A DNA stretch of 22,396 nucleotides, taken from assembly GCA_031264825.1 (NCBI GenBank), contig JAISDL010000164.1:1-22396 (forward strand). The letters are read 5' to 3'. Below, piece after piece: positions 1 to 6,916 of this stretch; positions within the stretch are counted from its first letter, which is position 1; every line of letters starts with the position of its first letter. Position numbers and translations under genes: made by a program. The notes beneath the pieces were generated by a model. That model did not search any database, was not told where the DNA came from, and worked only from the letters and a program-made list of their open reading frames with translations. The stretch is from Accumulibacter sp. (GTDB taxonomy: Bacteria > Pseudomonadota > Gammaproteobacteria > Burkholderiales > Rhodocyclaceae).

Positions 1-350
1 GGCAAGCGAGCGACAAAGCGCGGCTCTCGACGGGAGACCCCCTGAAGTTTGACGCAATCGACTCCAAGCGCTTGAGGGTTGGAACGCGGTTTACCCACGC
101 GATGAGCGGCAACGTCAAAGCCTACGCCGGAATAGCGGTTGAACGAGAATTCGGAGGCGAAGCCAAAGCGACGACGAACGGCTACAGAATCGACGCGCCG
201 ACGCTCAAGGGCAACACCGGGATCGCGGAAGTTGGAATCACCGCGACCCCGACCGCCGGCAAACCGCTCTTCCTCGACTTCGGAATCCAGGGTTATGCCG
301 GGAAGAGAGAAGGGGTGACGGGGAGTTTGAGGGTGAATTATTTCTTCTGA
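1..350 (+). CDS. Autotransporter outer-membrane beta-barrel, C-terminal end (partial)
   Basis: The reading frame is open from the first complete codon (position 3) to the TGA at 348-350, so about 115 C-terminal residues are visible and the gene starts outside the window. The sequence alternates short amphipathic strands and glycine-rich turns (VKAYAGIAVEREF, LFLDFGIQGYAG) and ends in aromatic NYFF. A terminal phenylalanine is the usual recognition signal for the outer-membrane assembly machinery. The GYAGKREGVTGSLRVNYFF ending is typical of the last strands of type V autotransporter barrels, which anchor a secreted passenger domain. The passenger is not visible, so its role is unknown. The TTG at 72 is an internal codon, not a start. 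A heptad repeat array begins 3 bases after the stop. Confidence 0.85.
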   Translation, partial: QASDKARLSTGDPLKFDAIDSKRLRVGTRFTHAMSGNVKAYAGIAVEREFGGEAKATTNGYRIDAPTLKGNTGIAEVGITATPTAGKPLFLDFGIQGYAGKREGVTGSLRVNYFF

Positions 351-353
351 CAT

Positions 354-399
354 CAGGAGACAGGAGACAGAGGACAGGAGACAGATGAAAACCGATCGG
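354..399 (+). repeat. Heptad tract 1 (behind autotransporter stop)
   Basis: Five 7-base units in perfect phase: CAGGAGA at 354 and 361, CAGAGGA at 368, CAGGAGA at 375 and CAGATGA at 382. They are followed by AAACCGATCGG (389-399). The tract begins 3 bases after the stop codon. The final unit and its tail recur exactly at 10707-10724. Confidence 0.9.
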
Positions 400-403
400 T
401 TCT

Positions 404-449
404 CGGCGGTATAGGTTGGTGGTGAGCGTAGCGAACCCCAACGATTCCG
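404..449 (+). repeat. Hairpin repeat, copy 1
   Basis: This 46-base sequence starts CGGCGGTATAGGTTGG and ends CCCCAACGATTCCG. A second copy at 10815-10860 differs by one base (T versus C in the GAGCGYAGCGAAC core). The GTTGG and CCAAC arms can pair, so the transcript can fold into a hairpin. Two diverged copies in opposite orientation lie at 712-742 and 756-788. Confidence 0.88.
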
Positions 450-469
450 CATACGGATGAATGACGGAA

Positions 470-499
470 CAGGATAGCAGGAATCAGATGAAAACCGAT
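470..499 (+). repeat. Heptad tract 1b with ATGAAAACCGAT tail
   Basis: Units CAGGATAG (one base longer), CAGGAAT and CAGATGA, followed by AAACCGAT. This is the third occurrence in the window of the CAGATGAAAACCGAT tail. Confidence 0.8.
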
Positions 500-505
500 T
501 TCAAC

Positions 506-532
506 CGCGAAAGGCGCGAAAGACGCGAAAGG
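506..532 (+). repeat. Three tandem 9-mers, CGCGAAAGR
   Basis: CGCGAAAGG, CGCGAAAGA and CGCGAAAGG follow one another without a gap. Because 9 is divisible by 3, an open frame crossing them would read an RER repeat. No gene is supported here. Confidence 0.85.
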
Positions 533-598
533 TCTGTATTTCTTTTTCGCGCGGGTACGTGTTTCGCGGTTCTTGCCTTCTGAACCCTGATACCTGAA

Positions 599-623
599 GG
601 GCACGGCACGCCGTGCCCCTACG
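599..623. repeat. GC-rich palindrome, copy 1
   Basis: GGGCACGGCACGCCGTGCCC is a near-perfect inverted repeat, followed by CTACG. The related element at 10788-10812 is in the opposite orientation, with CGTAGG on the left. It could form a very stable hairpin, but there is no T-run on either side. Confidence 0.85.
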
Positions 624-711
624 CGCGAATCGACGATGCGCGGATGGTTGACACCGCTTTTGTAGGGATGATGCTGATCCTGAAGTGGCTTGCGCTTCGC
701 GCAAGCGAGGT

Positions 712-788
712 GTTGGGCATCGCTCCGCTCACCCCAACCTATGCACGCTGCGGAACGTTGGGCATCGCTGCGCTCACGCCAACCTATA
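712..788 (-). repeat. Hairpin repeat, two inverted diverged copies
   Basis: Two copies of a sequence beginning GTTGGGCATCGCT and ending CCAACCTAT lie at 712-742 and 756-788. They are diverged reverse complements of the element at 404-449. GTTGG and CCAAC pair as stem arms in each copy. On the minus strand they lie downstream of yceF. Confidence 0.8.
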
Positions 789-802
789 CTGGTGGGGTTT
801 CG

Positions 803-1501
803 TCACTCCGGCGGCGAAGTCGCCGCTGATTGATCTGATCCCTGATTCCTGACATCTGATACCTGATCGGCGGCAACGCCGCCGCTAACCGATCTGATCC
901 CTGATACCTGATTCCTGATCAAGGGATTGACGCCTTCTTCCCTCAGCAATTCGGTCAGCGTGATGAGCGGGAGGCCGACGAGCGCGGTCGGGTCGTCGCT
1001 TTCGATTTTCGTGACGAGGGCGATTCCGAGTTCTTCGGATTTCGCGCTGCCGGCGCAGTCGTAGGGCTGTTCTTTTCGGAGGTAGTTTTCGATTTCTTCG
1101 TCGCAAAGCGCGCGGAAACCGACGCGGGTCGGGACGTTCCTGACGCGGGCGACGCCGCTTTGGGCGTTGAGCAAACAGACTCCGGTATGGAAGGTGACGA
1201 CGCGCCCGCGCATCTTCTGGAGTTGCCGGACGGCGTTTTGGTGCGTGAGCGGTTTGCCGAAGATTTCTCCGTCGAGGCAGGCGACCTGGTCGCTTCCGAT
1301 GATCAGCGCGTCGGGGTGGATTTTGGCGACGGCGCGGGCTTTTTCTTCGGAGAGCCGAAGCGCGGTCTGTTCGGGGGATTCGTCGGGCCTTGCGCCTTCG
1401 TCGATTCGCGGGTCGGCGACGTCGAAGGGGATTTTGAGGCGGTCGAGGAGTTGGCGCCTGAACGGTGAAGTCGATGCGAGGACGATTCGGGAAGCGGGCA
1501 T
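803..1501 (-). CDS. yceF: Maf-family nucleotide pyrophosphatase, YceF type, with repeat-encoded C-terminal tail
   Basis: Maf proteins hydrolyse non-canonical nucleoside triphosphates to monophosphates; the YceF subgroup acts on 7-methyl-GTP. Family motifs are clear: LASTSPFRRQLL near residues 8-19, IIGSDQV with the catalytic Asp, FGKPLT, TFHTGVCL, and the YceF-type RKEQPYDCAGSAKSEELGI. The start at 1501 (MPASRIVLAS) gives the normal family N-terminus; an upstream in-frame ATG at 1567 would add 22 unrelated residues. From that start, the normal end (GVNPL) falls at residue 194, the length expected of YceF. The frame then runs 38 codons further (919-803) through the heptad array before stopping, which adds a Q/S/G/R-rich tail. 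The gene is divergent from the yceD operon, as in E. coli. The tail should be disordered; whether it affects the enzyme is unknown. Confidence 0.93.
   Translation of the reverse strand: MPASRIVLASTSPFRRQLLDRLKIPFDVADPRIDEGARPDESPEQTALRLSEEKARAVAKIHPDALIIGSDQVACLDGEIFGKPLTHQNAVRQLQKMRGRVVTFHTGVCLLNAQSGVARVRNVPTRVGFRALCDEEIENYLRKEQPYDCAGSAKSEELGIALVTKIESDDPTALVGLPLITLTELLREEGVNPLIRNQVSGIRSVSGGVAADQVSDVRNQGSDQSAATSPPE
811..922 (-). repeat. Heptad tract 2, inside the yceF 3' end, with two hairpins
   Basis: Read on the minus strand, units CAGGAAT, CAGGTAT, CAGGGAT and CAGATCG lead into a hairpin with GGCGGC/GCCGCC arms (868-884). A second run follows (CAGGTAT, CAGATGT, CAGGAAT, CAGGGAT, CAGATCA), then another hairpin (811-826, GCGGCGA/TCGCCGC). 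The whole tract is translated as the extra C-terminus of YceF. Its polarity matches yceF. Confidence 0.88.
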
Positions 1502-1654
1502 GAAATCTCTCTTGTCGGTGTGCGGCGGGAAGCGGCTCCGGGAGCGCTCATTCCAACTCCGGTTCATCCCTGGTCGGCTTCGCCTCGCGGCACATAAGAC
1601 CTGTGAAGCGGCTCGGCATCAAAGCATGACTGAGCTGGAAAAGGAATCAAAGTT

Positions 1655-1683
1655 TTGACTTTCCGGAGCAAAAATAATATCAT
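1655..1683 (+). promoter_or_regulatory. Promoter of the yceD-rpmF-plsX-fab operon
   Basis: TTGACT (1655-1660) and TATCAT (1678-1683) are separated by exactly 17 bases, and each matches the sigma-70 consensus at 5 of 6 positions. Transcription would start near 1690 and give a leader of about 190 bases before yceD. This is the best promoter in the 381-base gap 1502-1882 between yceF and yceD. Apart from this promoter and the leader inverted repeats, I see nothing else in the gap. No convincing yceF promoter is visible. Confidence 0.75.
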
Positions 1684-1694
1684 GCGCGCCTTGT

Positions 1695-1731
1695 CGAAAA
1701 CAGTTTTCGGTTTGAAGCCTCCTTTTGGAGG
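1695..1731 (+). promoter_or_regulatory. Inverted repeat and hairpin at the start of the operon leader
   Basis: CGAAAAC-A-GTTTTCG (1695-1709) is a perfect 7-1-7 inverted repeat just downstream of the predicted transcription start. It could be a repressor operator or a small RNA hairpin. It is followed by CCTCC-TTTT-GGAGG (1718-1731), a short hairpin. No known regulator binding site was recognised with certainty. Confidence 0.5.
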
Positions 1732-1882
1732 ATCATCCGGCACGAAGGGGCGATAATCCCGGCGTGTCGTTTTGCCCGGTTACGGGCGTGGTTGAAGCAT
1801 TGGAAACCCGGCCTGATCGAAGGTTTTCGGGAGACGCGAAAAAAGCCTGTCGGCCTGCGCGCTCCCTTCGTTCCGGGCGCGG

Positions 1883-2386
1883 ATGGCGACAAACATGCCG
1901 CAAGTGATCGATTGTCTGACTTTTGCGCGTGACGCGGGGTCTTTGAAAGGCGTCTTGCCGATCGCCGGTTTTTCCCGTCTGCGGGACTGGCTGGCCGGAA
2001 CGGCGGGCGATTTGGTGTATCGTATCGAAGGCGCGATGAGCGACCGGAAGAGGCCGCGATTCACGCTGGAGGTCGACGCGCTTCTCCTTCTTCGCTGTCA
2101 GCGTTGCCTTGAAGGGATCCGGTATCCGCTGAAGTTGCGGTGCGTGCTGGAGTGCGTCGACGAAAACGAGGCGCTGACCCCCGAGGAGATCGGGGACGTG
2201 GCGGTGGATTTTTTGCCGGTACAGGATAAAATCGACGTTGCCGCGTTGATCGAGGACGAAGTGATACTGAGTCTTCCAATCGCGCCGCGTCATGAAAACT
2301 GCGTTTTGCCCGACGCGGGGAGGGGTCGAGCGGAGAAGCTTTCTCCGTTTTCGGTTCTGAAATCCCTGAAAAACGGCAAGACTTGA
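1883..2386 (+). CDS. yceD: YceD / DUF177 family protein
   Basis: This 167-residue protein belongs to the YceD (DUF177) family, almost always encoded directly ahead of rpmF. Homologues have been tied to 23S rRNA accumulation and ribosome assembly, but the molecular activity is not settled. Visible hallmarks are the CQRC pair (LLLLRCQRCLEG, residues 71-82), an acidic middle segment and the late motif VDVAALIEDEVILSLPIAPRHENC, which fits the family's conserved end. Start choice is uncertain: ATG at 1883 and in-frame ATG at 1895 (MPQVIDCLTFARD) are both possible. Neither has a strong ribosome binding site, and the second fits the usual family N-terminus slightly better. It is the first gene of the operon. 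Confidence 0.92.
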   Translation: MATNMPQVIDCLTFARDAGSLKGVLPIAGFSRLRDWLAGTAGDLVYRIEGAMSDRKRPRFTLEVDALLLLRCQRCLEGIRYPLKLRCVLECVDENEALTPEEIGDVAVDFLPVQDKIDVAALIEDEVILSLPIAPRHENCVLPDAGRGRAEKLSPFSVLKSLKNGKT

Positions 2387-2404
2387 TTAACGGAGTGAAT
2401 GATT

Positions 2405-2584
2405 ATGGCTGTTCAGCAGAACAAAAAATCTCCCTCGAAGCGGGGGATGCGTCGTGCGCATGACTTTTTGACCAACGCGCCGCTGGCGATCGAACCGACC
2501 ACCGGAGAAGTCCACCTGCGCCACCATGTCAGCCCAACCGGCTATTATCGTGGCAAGAAAGTCGTCAAGGACGACAACGAATAA
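2405..2584 (+). CDS. rpmF: 50S ribosomal protein L32 (bL32)
   Basis: A 59-residue bL32 protein of the large ribosomal subunit, recognised from the MAVQQNKKSPSKRGMRRAHD start and the conserved middle segment with HHVSPTGYYRGKKVV. The start at 2405 is chosen over the ATG at 2399 because the mature family sequence begins MAVQ and GGAG (2392-2395) lies 9 bases upstream. It follows yceD by 18 bases, so the two are co-transcribed. No zinc-binding cysteines are present, so this is a non-zinc form. A 142-base gap with only weak potential hairpins separates it from plsX. Confidence 0.97.
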   Translation: MAVQQNKKSPSKRGMRRAHDFLTNAPLAIEPTTGEVHLRHHVSPTGYYRGKKVVKDDNE

Positions 2585-2726
2585 TATCCGTGCCTGTACG
2601 CCGTATCGCGGGGCGCACGGCTTCCCGCCCGTTTGATTAGAGCGACGGGACGGCGTTTCCCGTTCCCACGGCGGCGCTACGCAAAATATCCCAAATTTTT
2701 CCATTCGATAGGCACTGCCATTTCAG

Positions 2727-3758
2727 ATGACGGTTACTGTTGCCATTGATTGCATGGGCGGAGACCACGGTCCGGTCGTGACCGTTCCCGCGTCGATCGC
2801 CTTTGTCCGCCGGCACGCGGACGCGCGTGTCGTTCTCGTCGGCATCGAGGACGAGATCAAGCGCTTTCTGAACGAGGGCGGCGTCTCCGAGTCCGAAAGG
2901 GCGCGCATCGTCGTCCGCCACGCGCCCGAAATCGTCGGGATGGACGAGTCGCCGGCGATGGCTTTGCGTAACAAGAAGGCGTCTTCGATGCGCGTGGCGA
3001 TCGACCTCGTCAAGAAGGGCGATGCCGACGCCTGCCTTTCGTCGGGCAACAGCGGCGCGCTGATGGCGATTTCGCGCTTCGTCCTGAAGATGCTGCCGGG
3101 AATCGACCGGCCGGCGATTTGCGCCGTTCTGCCGACGATGAACGGCGTCGTCTATACGCTGGACCTCGGCGCGAATGTCGATTGCACGCCGGAGCATCTG
3201 TTTCAGTTCGGGATCATGGGGAGTTCGCTCGTCAGCGCGATCGAGCACAAGGAGTCGCCGACGGTCGGGATTCTCAATATCGGCGAGGAGGAGATCAAGG
3301 GGAACGACCTCGTCAAACGCGCGTCGGACCTCTTGAAGAACTCCGACCTCAATTTCATCGGCAACGTCGAGGGCGACGGTCTGTACAGGGGTGACGCCGA
3401 CGTCGTCGTTTGCGACGGTTTTGTCGGCAACGTCGCGCTGAAGACCTCGGAAGGTATCGCACAGATGCTGAATCTTTTCATGCGCGAGGAGTTTTCGCGC
3501 AACCTGCTGACGAAGCTCGCCGCGCTCGTGGCGATGCCCGTGCTCAATAATTTCAAGAAACGCGTCGACCACCGGCGTTATAATGGGGCCAGCCTGCTTG
3601 GCCTCAAGGGTATCGTTTTCAAGAGCCACGGTTCGGCGGATGCGTTTTCGTTCGGCAATGCGCTGGACCGCGTCGCCGAGACCGTCCGGGGTGGCGTGCT
3701 TTCCCGCATCGCGCGCCACGTGAGTTTCCAGCAGGAACGTCTCCAGGAGAATTCCTGA
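2727..3758 (+). CDS. plsX: Phosphate acyltransferase PlsX
   Basis: PlsX converts acyl-ACP and phosphate to acyl-phosphate, the donor used by PlsY to acylate glycerol-3-phosphate; it is a peripheral membrane enzyme linking fatty acid and phospholipid synthesis. The 343-residue length is normal. Recognisable segments are VTVAIDCMGGDHGP at the N-terminus, LSSGNSGALM near residue 110, LDLGANVDCTPEHLFQFG, NIGEEEIKGND, and DVVVCDGFVGNVALKTSEG. The C-terminal part has GLKGIVFKSHGSADAFSF. The stop codon directly abuts the fabH start (TGA-ATG), so the two genes are very probably translationally coupled. Confidence 0.98.
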   Translation: MTVTVAIDCMGGDHGPVVTVPASIAFVRRHADARVVLVGIEDEIKRFLNEGGVSESERARIVVRHAPEIVGMDESPAMALRNKKASSMRVAIDLVKKGDADACLSSGNSGALMAISRFVLKMLPGIDRPAICAVLPTMNGVVYTLDLGANVDCTPEHLFQFGIMGSSLVSAIEHKESPTVGILNIGEEEIKGNDLVKRASDLLKNSDLNFIGNVEGDGLYRGDADVVVCDGFVGNVALKTSEGIAQMLNLFMREEFSRNLLTKLAALVAMPVLNNFKKRVDHRRYNGASLLGLKGIVFKSHGSADAFSFGNALDRVAETVRGGVLSRIARHVSFQQERLQENS

Positions 3759-4718
3759 ATGTTTGCGCGCATAACAGGGGTCGGCGGTTCTTTGCCCGGA
3801 AATCCGGTGACGAATCTTGATCTCGTCCGGCGCGGTGTCGATACCGACGACGAATGGATCGTCACGCGTACCGGCATCCGCTCGAGGTATCTGGCCGACC
3901 CTGAAACTTCGTCGAGCGATCTGGCGCTGGAAGCCGCGCGCAGCGCTTTGCTTTCGGCCAAGGCCGACGCTGCCGAAATCGACCTGATCATCGTGGCGAC
4001 TTCGACGCCCGACTGCATTTTCCCCGGTACGGCGTGTCTTTTGCAGGCCATGCTGGGAAACAAGGGCGCGATGGCTTTCGACGTGCAGGCGGTCTGTAGC
4101 GGTTTCGTTTATGCGCTGACGATCGCCGAGAAATTCATTCGCGCGGGCGGGACCAAAAAAGCCCTCGTCGTCGGCGCCGAGGTCTTTTCGCGGATCCTCG
4201 ACTGGAACGACCGCTCGACGTGCGTGCTTTTCGGCGACGGCGCGGGTGCCGTCGTCGTCGAGGCGTCGGAGACTCCCGGAATTCTTTCGAGCGTCGCGTA
4301 CGCCGACGGCGCGTATCACGCGATTCTTTCCGTTCCGGGGAACGTCTGCGGGGGCAAGGTCATCGGCGACCCCTTCTTGCGGATGGACGGTCAGGCCGTC
4401 TTTCGCTTCGCCGTTCGCGTACTTTTCGACGCGGCGGAGAAGTGTTGCGCGAGCGCAGGGATTTCGCCGAGCGACGTCGACTGGTTCATTCCGCATCAGG
4501 CGAACGTCCGCATCATCAATTCAACCGCGAAAAAATTGGGGATTCCCCCCGAACGGATCATCGTGACGGTCGATACCCACGGCAACACGTCGGCGGCTTC
4601 GATCCCGCTGGCGCTCAGCGTCGCGGTTGCCGACGGCCGGATTCAGCGCGGTCAAAAACTTCTCCTGGAGGGCGTCGGCGGCGGTCTGACGTGGGGCGCC
4701 GTCCTGCTCGAATTCTAA
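3759..4718 (+). CDS. fabH: 3-oxoacyl-ACP synthase III (KAS III)
   Basis: FabH condenses acetyl-CoA (or another acyl-CoA) with malonyl-ACP to start fatty acid chains. The 319-residue protein carries the full Cys-His-Asn triad: C113 in the VQAVCSGFVYAL segment, H246 in IPHQANVRI and N276 in DTHGNTSAAS. The N-terminal WIVTRTGIRSRY segment and C-terminal GGGLTWGAVLLEF are also typical. Its ATG follows the plsX stop with no gap, which argues for coupling, and the fabD start is 17 bases beyond its own stop. Nothing is missing or unusual. Confidence 0.98.
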   Translation: MFARITGVGGSLPGNPVTNLDLVRRGVDTDDEWIVTRTGIRSRYLADPETSSSDLALEAARSALLSAKADAAEIDLIIVATSTPDCIFPGTACLLQAMLGNKGAMAFDVQAVCSGFVYALTIAEKFIRAGGTKKALVVGAEVFSRILDWNDRSTCVLFGDGAGAVVVEASETPGILSSVAYADGAYHAILSVPGNVCGGKVIGDPFLRMDGQAVFRFAVRVLFDAAEKCCASAGISPSDVDWFIPHQANVRIINSTAKKLGIPPERIIVTVDTHGNTSAASIPLALSVAVADGRIQRGQKLLLEGVGGGLTWGAVLLEF

Positions 4719-4735
4719 CAAGGAGATTCCGCGTT

Positions 4736-5674
4736 ATGGCTTTCGCTTTCGTTTTTCCCGGCCAGGGATCCCAATACGTCGGAATGATGGACGCCTACGG
4801 CGATTCATCCGTCGTCCGCGCGACTTTCGATGAGGCTTCGGCGACGCTCGGCGAGGACCTGTGGGCGCTCGTCGCCGACGGGCCGGCCGAAAATCTCGCG
4901 CAGACCGTCAATACCCAGCCCGTCATGCTGACGGCGGCGACCGCCGTCTTCCGCCTCTGGCGCGAAAAGGGCGGGAAGGCGCCTTCGGTCGTCGCCGGTC
5001 ACAGCCTGGGCGAATATTCGGCGCTCGTCGCCGCGGGCGTCATCGCGTTTACGGACGCCGTCCCGCTCGTCCGCCTGCGCGCGCTGGCGATGCAGGAGGC
5101 CGTCCCGACCGGCGTCGGCGCGATGGCGGCGATTCTCAACCTCGGCGTCGGGAAAATCCGCGAAGCCTGCGCGGAGACGATCGCCGAACTCGGCGAGGGC
5201 GCCGTCGCCGAGGCGGTCAATTTCAACGCGCCGGAACAGACGGTCATCGCCGGGACGAAGGCCGCCGTCGAACGCGCGTGCGCCGTGTGCAAGACGAAGG
5301 GCGCGAAGCGCGCCGTCGTCCTGCCCGTGTCGGCGCCATTTCATTCTTCGCTGATTCGACCGGCGGCGGACAAACTCTCCGCGCATCTGGCCGAACTCTC
5401 TTTTTCCGCGCCGAAAATTCCCGTCGTGAACAACGTCGATGTGGCGGTCGAAAACGACCCCGAACGGATCAAGGACGCGCTGATACGCCAAACCTATTCG
5501 CCGGTTCGCTGGGTCGAAACGATCGAGAAGATCGCCGCGATGGGCATTTCGACCGTCGTCGAATGCGGCCCCGGCATGGTGCTGGCGGGATTGACGAAAC
5601 GCTGCGCGAGCGCGCTGACGGGCATTGCCCTCTCCGACGCCGCGTCGATCGAAGACAAACTTGGATTGGAGTAA
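4736..5674 (+). CDS. fabD: Malonyl-CoA:ACP transacylase
   Basis: FabD transfers malonyl from CoA to ACP, supplying the extender unit for chain elongation. The start at 4736 has AGGAGA (4721-4726) at good spacing and gives the family N-terminus MAFAFVFPGQGSQYVGM. The GQGSQ oxyanion motif is at residues 9-13, the catalytic Ser is S90 in GHSLGEYSAL, and the partner His is H203 in VSAPFHSSLI. Length is 312 residues, standard for the family. The stop TAA is immediately followed by the fabG start region, so the pair is coupled. Confidence 0.98.
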   Translation: MAFAFVFPGQGSQYVGMMDAYGDSSVVRATFDEASATLGEDLWALVADGPAENLAQTVNTQPVMLTAATAVFRLWREKGGKAPSVVAGHSLGEYSALVAAGVIAFTDAVPLVRLRALAMQEAVPTGVGAMAAILNLGVGKIREACAETIAELGEGAVAEAVNFNAPEQTVIAGTKAAVERACAVCKTKGAKRAVVLPVSAPFHSSLIRPAADKLSAHLAELSFSAPKIPVVNNVDVAVENDPERIKDALIRQTYSPVRWVETIEKIAAMGISTVVECGPGMVLAGLTKRCASALTGIALSDAASIEDKLGLE

Positions 5675-5677
5675 ATG

Positions 5678-6421
5678 ATGCCGCTCAAAGGGAAAGTCGC
5701 ACTCGTAACCGGCGCCGGGCAGGGGATCGGCATGGCGATTCTGCGCGTTCTTGCCGCGAAGGGCGCGACCGTCGTCGGAACCGACATCAACGACAAGGGC
5801 ATCGCGAGCATCACGGATGCGCTCGCGCAACTCGGCGCGCCGGGCAGGGGAATCCTCCTCGACGTGCGCAACGCGGAACACATCGAAAACGGCGTCGCGC
5901 TGGTCGAGAAGGACTTCGGCCCGATCTACGTCCTCGTCAACAACGCCGGGATCACGCGCGACAACCTGGCGCTCCGCATGAAGGACGAGGAGTGGGACGC
6001 GGTGATCGAGACGAATCTCAAATCCGTTTTCCGCGTCTCCCGCGCGGTGATGCGCGGAATGATGAAGGCGCGCGCCGGACGGATCGTCAATATCACTTCG
6101 GTCGTCGGCCACGCGGGGAATCCCGGCCAGTCGAATTACTGCGCCTCGAAAGCCGGCGTCTCGGGTTTGTCGCGCGCGCTCGCACGCGAACTCGGAGGCC
6201 GCGGAATTACGGTAAACTGCGTTGCGCCGGGTTTTATCGACACGTCGATGACGCAGGTTCTCGATGAAAAGCAAAAAGCGGCATTGATTTCAAAAGTCCC
6301 GCTGGGACGCCTCGGGACGCCCGAAGACGTTGCTGCGGCCGTCGGTTTTCTCGCGTCTCCCGAAGCGGCGTATATTTCCGGGGCGACGATTCACGTCAAC
6401 GGGGGGATGCACATGGAGTGA
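5678..6421 (+). CDS. fabG: 3-oxoacyl-ACP reductase
   Basis: FabG is the NADPH-dependent short-chain dehydrogenase that reduces 3-oxoacyl-ACP in each elongation cycle. The cofactor loop VTGAGQGIG lies near the N-terminus, NNAG in the first third, and the catalytic Ser-Tyr-Lys set is S141, Y154 and K158 (NITSVVGHAG, SNYCASKAG). The C-terminal ISGATIHVNGGMHME ending is typical. Two adjacent ATG codons are possible starts. I choose 5678 because GGAG at 5668-5671 is then 6 bases away rather than 3; starting at 5675 would only add one Met. The gene lies directly behind fabD. Confidence 0.97.
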   Translation: MPLKGKVALVTGAGQGIGMAILRVLAAKGATVVGTDINDKGIASITDALAQLGAPGRGILLDVRNAEHIENGVALVEKDFGPIYVLVNNAGITRDNLALRMKDEEWDAVIETNLKSVFRVSRAVMRGMMKARAGRIVNITSVVGHAGNPGQSNYCASKAGVSGLSRALARELGGRGITVNCVAPGFIDTSMTQVLDEKQKAALISKVPLGRLGTPEDVAAAVGFLASPEAAYISGATIHVNGGMHME

Positions 6422-6461
6422 CGCGGGCAGAGGAACGAAGGGATGGTGTGAATCGTCCCGT

Positions 6462-6490
6462 TTGGCAGAAACCGGCTGTTTTGGTAGGAT
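6462..6490 (+). promoter_or_regulatory. Probable internal promoter ahead of acpP
   Basis: TTGGCA (6462-6467) and TAGGAT (6485-6490) are 17 bases apart in the 113-base fabG-acpP gap. The -35 matches the consensus at 5 of 6 positions and the -10 at 4 of 6. AAACCGG and CCGGTTT arms (about 6469-6500) overlap the promoter. A separate promoter would fit the much higher demand for ACP than for the other enzymes. Confidence 0.55.
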
Positions 6491-6534
6491 GTTCCGGTTT
6501 TGTTTCGGAATGAAATTTCAGGAGGAGTCTTTCA

Positions 6535-6771
6535 ATGGAGAATATCGAGCAACGCGTCAAGAAAATCGTAGCTGAACAACTCGGCGCCAACGAGGCGGAC
6601 ATCAAGAACGAATCGTCGTTTGCCGACGATCTGGGCGCGGATTCGCTGGATACCGTCGAACTTGTCATGGCGCTTGAAGAGCAGTTCGAGTGCGAAATCC
6701 CGGACGATGAGGCCGAGAAGATCTTGAACGTTCAGCAAGCCATCGATTACATCAAGGCGCACGTCAAGTAA
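6535..6771 (+). CDS. acpP: Acyl carrier protein
   Basis: ACP carries the growing acyl chain on a 4'-phosphopantetheine arm. The 78-residue acidic protein has the prosthetic-group serine at S37 in the canonical DLGADSLDTVELVMALEE segment, and helix III with IPDDEAEKI. It has the best ribosome binding site in the operon: GGAGGAG (6521-6527), 7 bases before the ATG. With its own candidate promoter, this points to high expression. It lies between fabG and fabF in the usual order. Confidence 0.99.
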   Translation: MENIEQRVKKIVAEQLGANEADIKNESSFADDLGADSLDTVELVMALEEQFECEIPDDEAEKILNVQQAIDYIKAHVK

Positions 6772-6790
6772 TTTTCTCGGGAATTGACTG

Positions 6791-6848
6791 CGGGCGAAGC
6801 GTTTGATTCTTTGATCCCTCGACGCTTCGAAGTTTCGAACGTCGCCCG
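6791..6848 (+). promoter_or_regulatory. Nested inverted repeats between acpP and fabF
   Basis: Outer arms CGGGCGA (6791-6797) and TCGCCCG (6842-6848) enclose inner arms GAAGCG (6796-6801) and CGCTTC (6823-6828). The arms overlap by two bases at the left side. The RNA could fold into a branched stem in the 145-base gap. It might tune read-through from the abundant acpP message into fabF. There is no T-run, so it is not a standard terminator. Confidence 0.4.
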
Positions 6849-6916
6849 GGGCCGTTCCATGCGGCTTATCGTCGTTCGATCCGCTTTTTTCTCTCACAGG
6901 ACAAAGGAAGAAGAAA

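Larger units (their letters stand above)
351..802. repeat. Repeat island between convergent autotransporter and yceF
   Basis: This gene-free stretch is built almost entirely from short repeats. From left to right: a plus-oriented heptad tract (354-388), a hairpin repeat (404-449), a second plus heptad tract (470-491), three tandem copies of the 9-mer CGCGAAAGR (506-532), a short minus-oriented heptad piece near 585-597, a GC-rich palindrome (599-623), and two inverted copies of the hairpin repeat (712-742 and 756-788). Heptad polarity switches from plus to minus in the middle, so each half follows the polarity of the gene it lies behind. Short open frames here are by-products of the repeats; none has a recognisable product. 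Confidence 0.85.

Noticed and set aside
354..388. CRISPR array
   Set aside because: Units are 7 bases with no spacers and no cas genes.
599..623. Intrinsic terminator
   Set aside because: Strong stem but no T-run on either side, and a second copy exists, so it is listed as a repeat.
2637..4496. Minus-strand frame of 619 codons opposite plsX and fabH
   Set aside because: It lies antisense to two genes with intact catalytic motifs, is rich in R and D as expected of a high-GC shadow, and has no domain.
4805..6274. Long frames on both strands overlapping fabD and fabG (minus 489 codons; plus 468 codons in another frame)
   Set aside because: They are GC-driven shadows with arginine-rich, motif-free translations; fabD and fabG explain the region.
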